DNA of 64,000 nt from an uncultured Alphaproteobacteria bacterium (GCA_902615625.1 CACMPM010000001.1:64169-128168); one strand, 5' to 3'. Shown: positions 8,414 through 18,866, counted from the stretch's first letter. A program made the numbers and translations. The notes: generated from the letters alone by a model not told the origin.

Positions 8414-10592
8414 GTCTAACTTAGATACTATACTTAGTGAAAAATACCTTTCTTATGCAATATCAACTATTGTTTCAAGATCGTTACCTGATGTAAGGGA
8501 TGGATTAAAACCTGTTCACCGCAGAATAATTTATTCAATGTATCAATTAAAACTTTTCAAAAGTTCAAGTTATAAAAAATGTGCAAGAATTGTTGGTGAT
8601 GTAATGGGTAAATTTCATCCTCATGGAGATCAAGCTATTTATGATAGTTTGGTAAGGATGGCTCAGGATTTTTCTACAAGAATTACATTAGTAGACGGTC
8701 AGGGTAATTTTGGAAATATTGATGGTGATAATCCTGCAGCAATGCGATACACCGAAGCAAGATTACAAGATTATACAAATTATTTTTTTGATGGTATCGA
8801 AGAAAACTCTGTAGATTTTAAAGATAATTACGATGGTCAAAATTTAGAACCTGTAGTTCTACCATCTCAACTTCCTAATATTTTAATTAATGGAGCAATG
8901 GGAATAGCTGTAGGCATGGCTACAAACATTCCTCCTCATAATATTGTTGAATTAATCGATGCATTAAAATTAATAATAAAAAAAGATAAAGCTTCCCTAA
9001 CTGAAATTTTAAAAATTATTAATGGACCAGATCTTCCCACAGGTGGTGAAATAATTTTAGATAGTAATGAAAAAAAGCAAATTTATAAGAATGGCAAGGG
9101 ATCATTTAATATTAACGCTAAATACCAAATAGAAGAATTAAAAAATGGTTTGTATCAAATCATTATTACTGAAATTCCATATCAAGTTAATAAAGTTAAA
9201 ATAATCGAACAACTTGCTAATAACATCAATAACAAAAAATTACCATTGGATGATGTTATTGATGAGTCAGATGAAAATATAAGAATAGTCTTAAAACCCA
9301 AAACAAGAAATATTGATTCAGAAAAATTAATACGCTTATGTTTTAAATTAACTGACTTATCTATTAAGTACTCTTGTAATTTTAACGTTTTAATTGATGG
9401 TATAGAACCCAAACAAATTGGAATTATTGAAATACTATCTAATTTTTTAGAACATAGAAAAATTACAATTAAAAGAAAATCCAAATTTAATATTGAAAAG
9501 ATAAAAAAAAGATTAGAAATTCTTAAGGGGTATCAAATTGTCTTTAAAAATTTAAATTCTATAATTAAAATAATAAGAACAAAGGATAATCCCAAAAAAG
9601 AATTAATAAAAAAATACAAATTGTCTGATTTACAAAGTGAGTCTATTTTAAGTATGCGTTTAGGATCTCTAAGAAAGATTGATGAAAAAAATATTAAAGA
9701 TGAAATCCAAAAATTAAATGAAGAATTAAAATATCTTAATAAATTAATTAAAGATAAAAAAACATTAGATAAATTTATAGTTAGTGAATTAGATCTTATA
9801 AAGGGTGATTTAGATACTGATATAAAGGAGAGAAAATCTGTAATTTTATCAGAACAAATTAATGATATTGATATTAGTATTGATGAATTTAAAGAAATTG
9901 AAAAATTTACCATTATCATTAATAAAGATTTTCAACTAAAGAGAATTAAAGAGATAACTGATGAAAAGGAAATTGAAAAAATAAAAAAAGAAAATCTATT
10001 TGCAGTTAATTTAAATTCAAATCAAAAAATACTTTTGTTTGTTTCATCCGGTAAAGTTTACACGATAGATCCAAATATTTTACCAGGCGGAAATAGTAAC
10101 CCCAAATCATTTATTTATTTTGTTGATAGTATGCCTAAAGATAAAATTGCTGGATTACTTTCATCAATTGATCAAGAACTCTTAATTGTATCAAAATATG
10201 GTAAAGGATTTATTAGTAATACTGAAACTCTTGTAACAAACCAAAAGAAAGGTAAGCAATTATTTAATTTAAAAAATAATGATTCAGTAATTAAGATTTT
10301 AAATCTTACAAAAAAACACATTGTTTGTGTCACAAAGCTGCAAAAAATGCTAATTTTTGATATAGATTCTTTACCCAAATTGCAAAAGGGTGGGGGGGTT
10401 CAATTAATAAAAATCAAGAAAGATGATTTTTTATCTGATGTCACTCAATTAACTATTGAGGATGGTTTAGAATGGAGTACTGGTTCTAAAAATAGAAAGT
10501 TAGAAGATGTCGATTTTTGGATTGGAAAGAGAGCTCAGGCTGGTAAAAAAGTTCCTAAGTTTTTCAATAAAAATCAGAAATTTGATGGCTAA
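8397..10592 (+). CDS. parC: DNA topoisomerase IV subunit A
   Basis: ParC is the breakage-reunion subunit of topoisomerase IV, which unlinks daughter chromosomes. The N-terminal domain has SYAISTIVSRSLPDVRDGLKP, the helix-turn-helix stretch KFHPHGDQAIYDSL and catalytic Tyr118 in AAMRYTEARL. The C-terminal region is short (731 residues in total) and no GyrA-box was recognised, which favours ParC over GyrA. It overlaps the end of recO by 17 bases and closes the housekeeping run. Confidence 0.92.
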   Translation: MNKIIESNLDTILSEKYLSYAISTIVSRSLPDVRDGLKPVHRRIIYSMYQLKLFKSSSYKKCARIVGDVMGKFHPHGDQAIYDSLVRMAQDFSTRITLVDGQGNFGNIDGDNPAAMRYTEARLQDYTNYFFDGIEENSVDFKDNYDGQNLEPVVLPSQLPNILINGAMGIAVGMATNIPPHNIVELIDALKLIIKKDKASLTEILKIINGPDLPTGGEIILDSNEKKQIYKNGKGSFNINAKYQIEELKNGLYQIIITEIPYQVNKVKIIEQLANNINNKKLPLDDVIDESDENIRIVLKPKTRNIDSEKLIRLCFKLTDLSIKYSCNFNVLIDGIEPKQIGIIEILSNFLEHRKITIKRKSKFNIEKIKKRLEILKGYQIVFKNLNSIIKIIRTKDNPKKELIKKYKLSDLQSESILSMRLGSLRKIDEKNIKDEIQKLNEELKYLNKLIKDKKTLDKFIVSELDLIKGDLDTDIKERKSVILSEQINDIDISIDEFKEIEKFTIIINKDFQLKRIKEITDEKEIEKIKKENLFAVNLNSNQKILLFVSSGKVYTIDPNILPGGNSNPKSFIYFVDSMPKDKIAGLLSSIDQELLIVSKYGKGFISNTETLVTNQKKGKQLFNLKNNDSVIKILNLTKKHIVCVTKLQKMLIFDIDSLPKLQKGGGVQLIKIKKDDFLSDVTQLTIEDGLEWSTGSKNRKLEDVDFWIGKRAQAGKKVPKFFNKNQKFDG

Positions 10593-10643
10593 TTTTGTTT
10601 ATTTAAATATATTTAAGTTTACTGATACATTCCAATAGTAAAT

Positions 10644-11147
10644 ATGAAAAATATCTCTCTTATTTTAAGTACAATTAATAAATATGCTGGTTACTTTTGT
10701 GCATTTCTAGTAGTTCTCATGACAATAAACGTTTTTTTAGTAGTAGTATTAAGGTACTTATTTGGAATCAGTTTTATATGGATGCAAGAAACATATGTAT
10801 GGATGCATGCATATATTTTTATGGTTGGTGCTGGTTTCACATATTTAAATGACGATCATGTACGTATTGATATAATTTATAGAAACTCATCAAAATTGTA
10901 TCGTGTAATAGTTGATTTAGTAGGCAACATAGTTTTACTATTACCTTTTTTGTATATAATTTGGTCTTATAGCTTTCCTTTTGTTTACAAATCTTGGCAA
11001 ATGAATGAAGTGTCTAGAGAAGCAGGCGGTTTGACAATGATATTTTTATTAAAACTAGCAATTCTTATTTTTGCTTTTCTTCTTTTCATACAGGTAATTT
11101 CAAAAATTATTAATAATTTTATCAGTTTAAATTCAAATGACTCCTGA
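10644..11147 (+). CDS. TRAP transporter small membrane subunit (DctQ family)
   Basis: This is the small integral membrane subunit of a tripartite ATP-independent periplasmic transporter. The 167-residue protein has four hydrophobic segments and the DctQ pattern FIWMQETYVWMHAYIFMVGA followed by HVRIDI. It overlaps the large subunit gene by 11 bases, so the pair is coupled. Its binding protein is probably the one at 12562-13674 on the opposite strand. Confidence 0.9.
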   Translation: MKNISLILSTINKYAGYFCAFLVVLMTINVFLVVVLRYLFGISFIWMQETYVWMHAYIFMVGAGFTYLNDDHVRIDIIYRNSSKLYRVIVDLVGNIVLLLPFLYIIWSYSFPFVYKSWQMNEVSREAGGLTMIFLLKLAILIFAFLLFIQVISKIINNFISLNSNDS

Positions 11148-12510
11148 AGTATTAGCAGTAATAATGTTTTTAACAACTTTGTTGTTTTTGTTATTTGGTT
11201 TTCCTGTTGCTTTTACTTTAGCAGGATCATCTTTAATTTTTGCTTTTGTAGGCGATCTATTAGGAGTGTTTAATTTTAAAATGCTTCTTTTCTTCCCTCA
11301 AAGAATTTATGGTGTGATGATTAATGAAGCTCTTGTCGCTGTACCTCTATTTATTTTTATGGGAGTCATGCTGGAAAAAACAAAAATTGCAGCTAAACTT
11401 TTAGAGTCTATAGGAGATTTATTTGGTTCAGTAAGAGGTGGATTAGGAATAGGTGTTATCTTAGTTGGGATGTTGCTTGCTGCCTCTACAGGAATAGTTG
11501 GAGCAACAGTAGTAACTATGGGTATGCTTGCATTGCCAAGTATGCTCAAAGCAGGTTATGATGAAAAAATTGCTACTGGAACAATTTGTGCTTCAGGAAC
11601 CTTAGGGCAAATAATACCTCCTTCAATTGTTTTAATACTGCTAGCTGAAATGTTGCAGGGGGCAAATGAAGAGGCTGGTCTTTTAACAGGAGACTTGGCA
11701 CCACTACCAGTAACTGCAATAGATTTATTTGCTGGAGCTCTTTTACCTGGATTAATGTTAGTTGGATTTTTCATTATCTACATTCTTTTTACTGCTAGAT
11801 TACATCCAGATAAATTACCTCTTAAAATTTCTAATAAACCTAAAGCTGAAATATGGAAAAATGCTCTGTTTGAAGTAATCCCACCTATATTTTTAATTTT
11901 AGCAGTTCTTGGATCAATTTTTCTTGGTGTAGCTACTCCAACTGAATCTGCTTCTGTCGGTGCTGCAGGTGCTGCTATTTTAGCTTTATTAAGAAGGGAT
12001 CTAAATCTTAAAAATATTTCAGAAGCTGCAATTACCACAGTAAAAATGAGTTCATTTGTTTTTATCATTTTAATTGGGGCATCAATGTTTTCTTTAGTAT
12101 TCAGAGGATTTCAGGGAGATGAAATGATTAGTAATTTTTTAACTAATATACCAGGTGGAGAGTATGGTGCTTTAATTATAGTAATGCTAACTATTTTTAT
12201 ATTGGGTTTTTTCCTTGATTATATTGAAATTATATTTGTTATTATCCCATTAGTAGGTCCAGGATTAATTGCGAACGGAGCTGATCCTTTGTGGTTAGGA
12301 ATTTTAATTTCTCTTAATTTACAAACAAGTTTTCTAACGCCTCCATTTGGATTTTCATTATTTTTTTTAAGAGGTGTTGCTCCAGAAAATGTTAAAACAT
12401 CTAATATATATGCCGGTGTAATTCCTTTTATTTTTATACAAATACTTGCAATAATCTTAGTATTCGCGTTTCCACAAATAGCAACTTGGCTTCCTAGGTT
12501 AATAAACTAA
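11137..12510 (+). CDS. TRAP transporter large membrane subunit (DctM family)
   Basis: This is the transport subunit that moves substrate with the Na+ or H+ gradient. The 457 residues contain about 12 membrane segments with DctM signatures: FPVAFTLAGSS near the start, LLAASTGIVGATVVTMGML, SGTLGQIIPPSIVLI, and ATPTESASVGAAGA in the second half. Length and motifs are complete. It converges on the binding-protein gene, and a hairpin lies between them (12517-12540). Confidence 0.93.
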   Translation: MTPEVLAVIMFLTTLLFLLFGFPVAFTLAGSSLIFAFVGDLLGVFNFKMLLFFPQRIYGVMINEALVAVPLFIFMGVMLEKTKIAAKLLESIGDLFGSVRGGLGIGVILVGMLLAASTGIVGATVVTMGMLALPSMLKAGYDEKIATGTICASGTLGQIIPPSIVLILLAEMLQGANEEAGLLTGDLAPLPVTAIDLFAGALLPGLMLVGFFIIYILFTARLHPDKLPLKISNKPKAEIWKNALFEVIPPIFLILAVLGSIFLGVATPTESASVGAAGAAILALLRRDLNLKNISEAAITTVKMSSFVFIILIGASMFSLVFRGFQGDEMISNFLTNIPGGEYGALIIVMLTIFILGFFLDYIEIIFVIIPLVGPGLIANGADPLWLGILISLNLQTSFLTPPFGFSLFFLRGVAPENVKTSNIYAGVIPFIFIQILAIILVFAFPQIATWLPRLIN

Positions 12511-12540
12511 AAAAAAAAGAGGTCTCAAAAGAGACCTCTT
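12511..12540 (-). terminator. Hairpin terminator between convergent TRAP genes
   Basis: A perfect 10-base stem AAGAGGTCTC/GAGACCTCTT (12517-12526 and 12531-12540) encloses the loop AAAA. The A-run at 12511-12518 becomes a T-run on the minus strand, so it best serves the binding-protein gene transcribed leftward. The same hairpin could also slow transcription leaving the permease gene on the plus strand. Confidence 0.85.
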
Positions 12541-12561
12541 AAAAATTAAATATTTCAAATA

Positions 12562-13674
12562 TTATACTGAATCAGGAAATTTAAATGGTAAATCTCTTAT
12601 ACGTGAGAAGTTTTGCTCACCTTTAGTAAACCATTCTTTAATGACTTTTCTGAAAGATAATAAGTGATTTGTTATAGCTTTTGTTTCAGAGTTAATAGAA
12701 CCCCTCTCAAAAACAACTTCACCTGCTGCATTACCAAGAGCTATTAAAACCTCATCTGGGAAAGTTTTAATTTCTACGTTATGTTCATTAACAAGTTTTT
12801 GTAATGCTGGTCCATTAATAGCTTGGAAACGACTAAATACAGTCATGTTGAAAGATTTAGCTAAATCATCGATTAAGCCTTGAGTGTCACTATCAAGTGC
12901 TTCCCATGCTTTAAGATCCATAGATAAATCTAGAAGAGTAGATGGTTCATGCCATCCTGGTCCATAATAATACTTTGCAGCTTGATATAATCCAGCACCT
13001 AAATCTGCTGCTGGGCATATCCATTCTGCTGCATCAACTGCACCAGAAGTTAAAGCTGGTAAAACATCAGGTCCTGCAAGCAATACAGGTGTAGCTCCAA
13101 GTTTTTCAATAGTTCTACCACCTAAGCCAGGCATTCTCATTTTTAGACCTTTATAGTCATCAGGAGTATTGATTTCTTTATTAAACCAACCACCCATTTG
13201 GTTTCCTGTGTTACCCATAGGTAAAAATTTAACACCAAGTGCATTATAAATTTTGTCAGCAGCTTCAATCCCACCTCCATAATAACACCATGCATTTTGC
13301 TCCATTGCATTCATTCCAAATGGGCATGTTGCTACGAACTCAATTGCATCTGATAGGTTTGGCCAATAATAAGGAGCTCCATAAGCTGCTTGAGCTGCAC
13401 CAGATCTTACTGCATCTAATGCTTCAAGTCCTGGAACAAGTTCACCAGCATGATAAACTTTCACTTTAAGCTTTTCAGAATACCTATTTATGTTATCTCC
13501 AAAACCTTGGATAGCCTGTCCTAATGGACCAGCTTTACCAAAAGCACTACAAATGATCCACTCTTGATGACCGCCAGCTATTGCTGGAGCTGCTAAAGTA
13601 GAAGCACCAACTGCAGCAGCACCTGCTACACCAGCTTTCTTTAGAAACTCACGTCTTTTTAAACTTTTTTTCAT
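12562..13674 (-). CDS. TRAP transporter substrate-binding protein (TakP-like)
   Basis: This periplasmic binding protein captures an organic acid for the TRAP permease. I choose the ATG at 13674 rather than upstream ones because it has a strong site (GGGAGGA, 13678-13684) and begins a twin-arginine signal (KRREFLKKAG) ending near APAIAGG. The mature part carries the 2-oxoacid/TakP-type pattern: GELVPGLEALDAVRSG, FGMNAMEQNAWCYYGGG, GNTGNQMGGWFNKEI, GLKMRMPGLGGR and AVDAAEWICP. The substrate is probably a carboxylic or 2-oxo acid; exact specificity is not readable. It converges on the permease genes and lies 127 bases downstream of a co-directional acyl-CoA dehydrogenase gene. Confidence 0.9.
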   Translation of the reverse strand: MKKSLKRREFLKKAGVAGAAAVGASTLAAPAIAGGHQEWIICSAFGKAGPLGQAIQGFGDNINRYSEKLKVKVYHAGELVPGLEALDAVRSGAAQAAYGAPYYWPNLSDAIEFVATCPFGMNAMEQNAWCYYGGGIEAADKIYNALGVKFLPMGNTGNQMGGWFNKEINTPDDYKGLKMRMPGLGGRTIEKLGATPVLLAGPDVLPALTSGAVDAAEWICPAADLGAGLYQAAKYYYGPGWHEPSTLLDLSMDLKAWEALDSDTQGLIDDLAKSFNMTVFSRFQAINGPALQKLVNEHNVEIKTFPDEVLIALGNAAGEVVFERGSINSETKAITNHLLSFRKVIKEWFTKGEQNFSRIRDLPFKFPDSV

Positions 13675-13801
13675 ATGTCCTCCCGAGATAATATGAATTA
13701 ATGTCTGAGATTTATACAAAAATCTTATTTGTATCAATTTCTAATGGTATTAAATATTAACAAAATTTACTAAATCAAACCTCTAAAACTAGAAATTACT
13801 T

Positions 13802-14977
13802 TTAAAAACTTGATATTCCAGTCTGATTTTTTCCTAAAATTAATGAATGAATATCCTCTGCGCCTTCGTAAGTTTTAACAGTTTCTAAGTTAACCAAATG
13901 TCTCATGATATGATATTCTTCTAATAATCCATTTGCCCCAAGCATATCACGTGCATTTCTAATTATATCTAAAGATTTTTTACAGTTATTTTTTTTTAAA
14001 ATACTAATTGCATTAATAATATCTTTTCCCTCATCTAAAGCTTTAGAACTTAAAAGACATGATGCTAATCCCAGATTTATCTCTATTTGCATCTCTGATA
14101 ATTTTTTTTGAATTAATTGATTTGATGCTAAGGGTTTTTTAAACATAATTCTATTTTCTACATAGTTTTTTGCAATTAACCAACATTCAGATGCAGAACC
14201 TAAAACACCCCAACTAATTCCAAATCTTGCTTTATTGAGACAACTAAAAACTGATTTCCATCCTTCAGTATTTTCTAAACACAAATTACTTGGAACAAAA
14301 ACATTATTTAAAATTATTTGCCCAGTTGGACTGATTTTTAAGCTCGTTTTATTTTCTATTGTTGAAGTATTTAATCCTTCAGTATTTTTTTCAATTATAA
14401 AACCTTTGATACTTTTGTGATCTTTATTTTCTTCAATTGCCCAAATAATAAATATATCAGCAATTGGTGCATTCGTAATCCAGTTTTTAGATCCATTTAA
14501 AATATATCCATCTTTAGTTTGTTTAAATGAAGTTTTCATTGAAGCAGGATCAGAACCAGCTTCACTTTCTGTTAAACCAAAGCAACCAATTTTTTCTCCT
14601 TTAATTAATTGTGGAAGGTATTTATCTTTTTGTTCCTGAGATCCAAATTCATTAATTGGATGTATCACGAGAGAAGATTGAACAGATATCGAAGATCTGT
14701 AGCTGCTATCTATTTTTTCAAACTCATATGCTACAAGTCCATACGATAAATTTGATGTACCAGAACCACCGTGTGTTTTAACTGTTTGCCCTAAAACTCC
14801 AAGTGACCCAAACTTTGGATAGAGGCTTTGATCAAATTCATTTTTTCTATTTCTTTCAACTACTGTAGGTTTAAGTTCATTATTACAAAAATCTCTAACA
14901 TTTTTCTGAATATTACTTTCTTCTTCACTTAAATGACTTTGAATATAAAATGGATCAAACCAATTATTTTCTTTCAT
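13802..14977 (-). CDS. gcdH: Acyl-CoA dehydrogenase, glutaryl-CoA dehydrogenase-like
   Basis: This is an FAD enzyme that probably oxidises and decarboxylates glutaryl-CoA to crotonyl-CoA, the last specific step of lysine/glutarate breakdown. The GCDH marks are strong: SSYRSSISVQSSLVIHPI including the substrate-binding Arg, FGLTESEAGSDP, WITNAP, and catalytic Glu371 in KTYEGAEDIHSLILG. At 391 residues it is the typical size. It reads toward the TRAP binding-protein gene on the same strand, which may hint that the transporter brings in a related dicarboxylate; that link is inference. Confidence 0.87.
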   Translation of the reverse strand: MKENNWFDPFYIQSHLSEEESNIQKNVRDFCNNELKPTVVERNRKNEFDQSLYPKFGSLGVLGQTVKTHGGSGTSNLSYGLVAYEFEKIDSSYRSSISVQSSLVIHPINEFGSQEQKDKYLPQLIKGEKIGCFGLTESEAGSDPASMKTSFKQTKDGYILNGSKNWITNAPIADIFIIWAIEENKDHKSIKGFIIEKNTEGLNTSTIENKTSLKISPTGQIILNNVFVPSNLCLENTEGWKSVFSCLNKARFGISWGVLGSASECWLIAKNYVENRIMFKKPLASNQLIQKKLSEMQIEINLGLASCLLSSKALDEGKDIINAISILKKNNCKKSLDIIRNARDMLGANGLLEEYHIMRHLVNLETVKTYEGAEDIHSLILGKNQTGISSF

Positions 14978-15028
14978 ACAATATTAGCCAATATCATTAT
15001 TTTAATGTAAATAACCACAAAAATTATT

Positions 15029-15448
15029 ATGCAAAATAAGAATATATACATTGCCTCAGACCATGCTGGATTTGACCTCAAAACTAAATTGTTAAAGAAT
15101 TTTCCAAAAATTAATGATTTAGGAACAAAGACAGATGAGAGTGTTGATTATCCTGATTTTGCACACAAATTAACTAAAGAGGTTCTTAAGAATAAGAAAA
15201 ACGTTGGTATTCTAATCTGTGGAACTGGTGTTGGTATGAGTATTGCAGCTAATAGAAAAAAAGGAATTAGGGCTGGTCTTGCTAATAATTCAAAAATAGC
15301 AAGATTGATAAGAAAGCACAATGATGCTAATGTACTTGTTTTACCAGGTAGATTTATAAATACTAGCGAGGCAAAAAAAAGTGTTCAGGCTTTTCTTTCT
15401 ACAAAGTTTGAGTCAGGACGACATAAAAGAAGGATTAAAAAATTATGA
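15029..15448 (+). CDS. rpiB: Ribose-5-phosphate isomerase B
   Basis: RpiB interconverts ribose 5-phosphate and ribulose 5-phosphate in the pentose phosphate pathway. The 139 residues show [11 protein letters not shown] at the N-terminus, DYPDFAHK, and the active-site loop [15 protein letters not shown] with its cysteine, then [13 protein letters not shown]. It overlaps glyA by 4 bases; rpiB-glyA-nrdR-rib is a familiar alphaproteobacterial run. It is divergently transcribed from the acyl-CoA dehydrogenase gene across a 51-base gap that must hold both promoters. Confidence 0.96.
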   Translation: MQNKNIYIASDHAGFDLKTKLLKNFPKINDLGTKTDESVDYPDFAHKLTKEVLKNKKNVGILICGTGVGMSIAANRKKGIRAGLANNSKIARLIRKHNDANVLVLPGRFINTSEAKKSVQAFLSTKFESGRHKRRIKKL

Positions 15449-16734
15449 TTTCAGATTTGTTTACTAAAGGAATTAAAGAAGCAGACCCAGAGGTTTATGG
15501 AACACTAAGCCGTGAATTAGAAAGACAACAAAACCAAATAGAGTTGATAGCATCTGAAAATATTGCTTCAAGATCAATTTTAAATGCTCAAGGCTCTGTC
15601 ATGACAAATAAATATGCAGAAGGGTATCCTGGTAAACGATATTATGGAGGATGTGAATTCGTAGATCAAGCAGAAGAGATTGCTTTAGAAAGAGTTAAAA
15701 AACTTTTTAATTGTAAATTTGCAAATCTACAACCGCATAGTGGAGCACAGGCAAACCAAGCAGTTTTTCTAGCTTTACTTCAACCACATGATACTATTTT
15801 AGGTATGTCTCTTGCATCAGGTGGTCACCTAACTCATGGAGCAAAACCTAATCTATCTGGTAAATGGTTTAATGCTGTTCAATATGGTGTAAAAAAAGAT
15901 GGTAATGATAAAGATTTAATTGATTATGATGAAGTTGAAGCTTTAGCTTTAGAGCATAAACCAAAAATGATAATAGCGGGAGCTTCCGCTTATCCTAGAA
16001 CAATAGATTGGAAAAAATTTAGAGAAATAGCTGATAAAGTAGGAGCATATTTTTTAGTTGATATGGCTCACTACTCTGGTTTGGTGGCTGGTAAACAATA
16101 TCCAAATCCGATTGAGCATGCCCATGTAGTAACTTCAACAACTCACAAAACTTTAAGAGGTGCAAGAAGTGCAATGATCTTAACTAATCATGAAGATTTA
16201 TATAAAAAAATTAATTCTGCTGTTTTCCCTGGATTACAAGGTGGTCCACTAATGCATGTAATTGCGGCTAGAGCTGTTTGCTTTGGTGAGGCACTTAAAC
16301 CTGAATTCGAAGAATATATTAAAAATGTAATTGCTAGTGCTAAAATTATGGCACAAACTTTAGTTGATAGAGGATTTAGAATTGTAACTGGAGGCACAGA
16401 TTCACATATAGTTTGGTTAGACTTAACACCAAAAGGCTTAACTGGAGATAAAGCTGAAAAAATTTTAGAAGAAGTTGGATTGGCATGTAATAAAAATGCA
16501 ATTCCTTATGATCCTAATCCACCAAAAATAACTAGTGGACTTAGATTTGGAACTGCCGCTGCTACGACTAGAGGTTTTAATCAGAAAGACTTTGAACAGG
16601 TTGGAAATATGATTGCTGATATTTTGGATAGTCTTTTACTTGAAGAAAATGAAAGAAGTGAAGTTTTTAATAAAACAAGAAAAGATGTAATTGAACTTTG
16701 TAAAAAATATCCAATTTATAGTGAGGCATTTTAA
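15445..16734 (+). CDS. glyA: Serine hydroxymethyltransferase
   Basis: GlyA converts serine and tetrahydrofolate to glycine and methylene-tetrahydrofolate using PLP. The motifs are complete: [53 protein letters not shown], and the PLP lysine Lys235 in [10 protein letters not shown]. At 429 residues it is full length. It is preceded by rpiB with a 4-base overlap and nrdR begins at the base after its stop. No glycine riboswitch is visible upstream, since there is no leader. Confidence 0.98.
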   Translation: MISDLFTKGIKEADPEVYGTLSRELERQQNQIELIASENIASRSILNAQGSVMTNKYAEGYPGKRYYGGCEFVDQAEEIALERVKKLFNCKFANLQPHSGAQANQAVFLALLQPHDTILGMSLASGGHLTHGAKPNLSGKWFNAVQYGVKKDGNDKDLIDYDEVEALALEHKPKMIIAGASAYPRTIDWKKFREIADKVGAYFLVDMAHYSGLVAGKQYPNPIEHAHVVTSTTHKTLRGARSAMILTNHEDLYKKINSAVFPGLQGGPLMHVIAARAVCFGEALKPEFEEYIKNVIASAKIMAQTLVDRGFRIVTGGTDSHIVWLDLTPKGLTGDKAEKILEEVGLACNKNAIPYDPNPPKITSGLRFGTAAATTRGFNQKDFEQVGNMIADILDSLLLEENERSEVFNKTRKDVIELCKKYPIYSEAF

Positions 16735-17187
16735 ATGAGATGCCCCTTCTGTAGCAATGAAGATACACAAGTAAAAGATTCAAGACCTACAGAAGATAAT
16801 ACAGCTATAAGAAGAAGAAGAGTTTGCGATGCATGCGGCTCTAGATTTACTACTTTTGAAAGAATTCAGTTAAGAGATTTGGTCGTAATGAAAAGTAACG
16901 GTCAAAAAGAAAATTTTGATAGAGATAAAATGTACAGATCTCTTTCTTTAGCTTTAAGAAAAAGAAATGTTGATAATGAAAAAATTGAAAAAATTGTTAA
17001 TGCTATTGTAAGAAAATTAGAAAACTCAGGTGAAACTGATATAAAATCGAATATTATCGGTCAGTACATCATGGAAGCTTTAATGCATTTAGATCAGGTA
17101 GCATATGTCAGATTTGCATCTGTTTACAAAAATTTTAGAGAAGCAAAAGATTTTGAAGATTTCTTAGGTAATTTAGAAGAAAAATAA
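16735..17187 (+). CDS. nrdR: Transcriptional repressor NrdR
   Basis: NrdR senses ATP/dATP and represses ribonucleotide reductase genes. The N-terminal zinc ribbon ([15 protein letters not shown] and [13 protein letters not shown], four cysteines) is followed by an ATP-cone starting near [17 protein letters not shown]. The length of 150 residues is standard. The gene lies immediately after glyA and 6 bases before ribD. No ribonucleotide reductase gene is in the window. Confidence 0.97.
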   Translation: MRCPFCSNEDTQVKDSRPTEDNTAIRRRRVCDACGSRFTTFERIQLRDLVVMKSNGQKENFDRDKMYRSLSLALRKRNVDNEKIEKIVNAIVRKLENSGETDIKSNIIGQYIMEALMHLDQVAYVRFASVYKNFREAKDFEDFLGNLEEK

Positions 17188-17193
17188 TTTTTA

Positions 17194-18276
17194 GTGTCTC
17201 AACAAAATCTAAAGATGATGAATTTAGCTCATGATATTGCAAAAAAAAAATTTGGAAAAACTTTCCCAAACCCTACTGTTGGCTGTGTAATTGCAAAAAA
17301 TTCAAAAATAATTTCTAAAGCTGTAACAAATAAATCTGGAAGACCTCATGCCGAAGAAATAGCTTTAGCTAAAGCTGGTCATAAAGCTAAAGGAGCTTCA
17401 ATGTATGTTACTTTAGAACCATGTTTTCATAGTTCGAAAGATGGATCATGCACAGATCAAATATTAAGATCTGGAATTAAAGAAATATTTATATCTGCGG
17501 CTGATCCAGATGTTAGAACTAATTATAAAAGTATTAAAAAGTTAAAAAAAAATAATTTAATTGTAAATGTAGGTTTAGAAAAGAATAGAACATATAATTT
17601 AAATAAATTTTTTTTTAAAAGTGTTTTAAAGAAAAAACCATTTACAAAAGTCAAAATTGCAACTTCTACAGATGAAAAAATTGCATGGCATGATTATAAA
17701 AGTAAATGGATATCTAATAAATTAAGTAGAGATTATGGGCATAAGTTAAGATCAATGAGTCAAGCTATTTTAACTACTTCAAAAACTGTAATAAAAGATG
17801 ATCCAAGATTGACTATAAGATTAAAAAAAACTTTAGAGCAACATATTCCAATTATAATAATTGATAATAATCTAAAAATACCAATGAGATCAAAAATATT
17901 AAAAGATATATCTAAAAAAAGAATTATTATCTTTACTTCTAAAAAAAATAAAAAATCTGAAAATTTAATTAAATTTGGATGTGAAATTATTTTTTGTAAA
18001 TTAAATAAAAACAAAAAACTAAATTTAAAAAATATTTTTCGTAAAATATACTCATTAAAAATATCAGATTTATTAGTTGAAGCAGGGGGTATTTTTTTTA
18101 CAGAATTGTTAAATAACAATTTAGTAGATGAAATTCATTTATTTAAATCCAAAATTATTATAGGAAAACATGGTAAACCAGCAATTGTTGGAAAAAAATT
18201 TAGTCAATTAAATTTATCTTTAAATGAAAGAAAAAAATTCAAAGACGATATATATACAAACTATCAGGTAAATTAA
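17194..18276 (+). CDS. ribD: Riboflavin biosynthesis deaminase/reductase RibD
   Basis: RibD carries out the deaminase and reductase steps after GTP cyclohydrolase II in riboflavin synthesis. The start codon is GTG at 17194. The N-terminal deaminase has the zinc site HAEEIAL plus TLEPCFH and a later Cys (GSCTDQI). The C-terminal reductase starts near KPFTKVKIATSTDEKIAW and ends with LVEAGGIFFTELL. The second half is very Lys/Ile/Asn rich, as AT pressure would produce. At 360 residues both domains are present. The end overlaps the ribE start by 1 base. Confidence 0.92.
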   Translation: MSQQNLKMMNLAHDIAKKKFGKTFPNPTVGCVIAKNSKIISKAVTNKSGRPHAEEIALAKAGHKAKGASMYVTLEPCFHSSKDGSCTDQILRSGIKEIFISAADPDVRTNYKSIKKLKKNNLIVNVGLEKNRTYNLNKFFFKSVLKKKPFTKVKIATSTDEKIAWHDYKSKWISNKLSRDYGHKLRSMSQAILTTSKTVIKDDPRLTIRLKKTLEQHIPIIIIDNNLKIPMRSKILKDISKKRIIIFTSKKNKKSENLIKFGCEIIFCKLNKNKKLNLKNIFRKIYSLKISDLLVEAGGIFFTELLNNNLVDEIHLFKSKIIIGKHGKPAIVGKKFSQLNLSLNERKKFKDDIYTNYQVN

Positions 18277-18866
18277 TGTTTACAGGTATTATTCAAGATT
18301 TAGGTTCAATTAAAAACAAAGATGTGGGTCTTTATCAAATATCTACAAATCTTGATTTGAGTAATTGTAAGGAAGGTTCTTCAATTTCTTGTAATGGAGT
18401 TTGTCTTACAGCAAAAAATATAACTCCATCAAACAACAATTCATTTAGCTTTGATGTGAACATAGGTGAAGAAACTTTGCAAAGAACAAATCTAGCTAAT
18501 TCTATTTTAAAAAATGAAAAAATTAATTTAGAAAAATCACTTCAGATAGGTGATGAAATCAGTGGTCACTTTGTTTATGGTCATGTTGACACCACAACTA
18601 TTGTTAGTGAAATCTTAGAACTTGAAAATAGTTGGGAATATCATTTTGAAAAAAAATTCAATAAAAATAATAGGTTTATTGTAGAAAAGGGATCTATTTC
18701 AATAAATGGTATTTCTTTAACGGTAGCAAAAGTAGAAAATAATACATTTATGATTTCTGTAATAGACCATACATTTAATCATACTAATTTAAAATATTTA
18801 AATAAAAGTGATCAAGTTAATATTGAATTTGATTATCTTGCACGTTTTATTTTTGACAATGAATAA
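18276..18866 (+). CDS. ribE: Riboflavin synthase alpha chain
   Basis: Riboflavin synthase dismutates two 6,7-dimethyl-8-ribityllumazine molecules to riboflavin. The start MFTGIIQDLGSI is diagnostic. The internal duplication is clear: SISCNGVCLTA in the first half and SISINGISLTVAKV in the second, each a lumazine-binding barrel, with GDEISGHFVYGHVD between. At 196 residues it is the normal length. It overlaps the ribB start by 8 bases. Confidence 0.96.
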   Translation: MFTGIIQDLGSIKNKDVGLYQISTNLDLSNCKEGSSISCNGVCLTAKNITPSNNNSFSFDVNIGEETLQRTNLANSILKNEKINLEKSLQIGDEISGHFVYGHVDTTTIVSEILELENSWEYHFEKKFNKNNRFIVEKGSISINGISLTVAKVENNTFMISVIDHTFNHTNLKYLNKSDQVNIEFDYLARFIFDNE

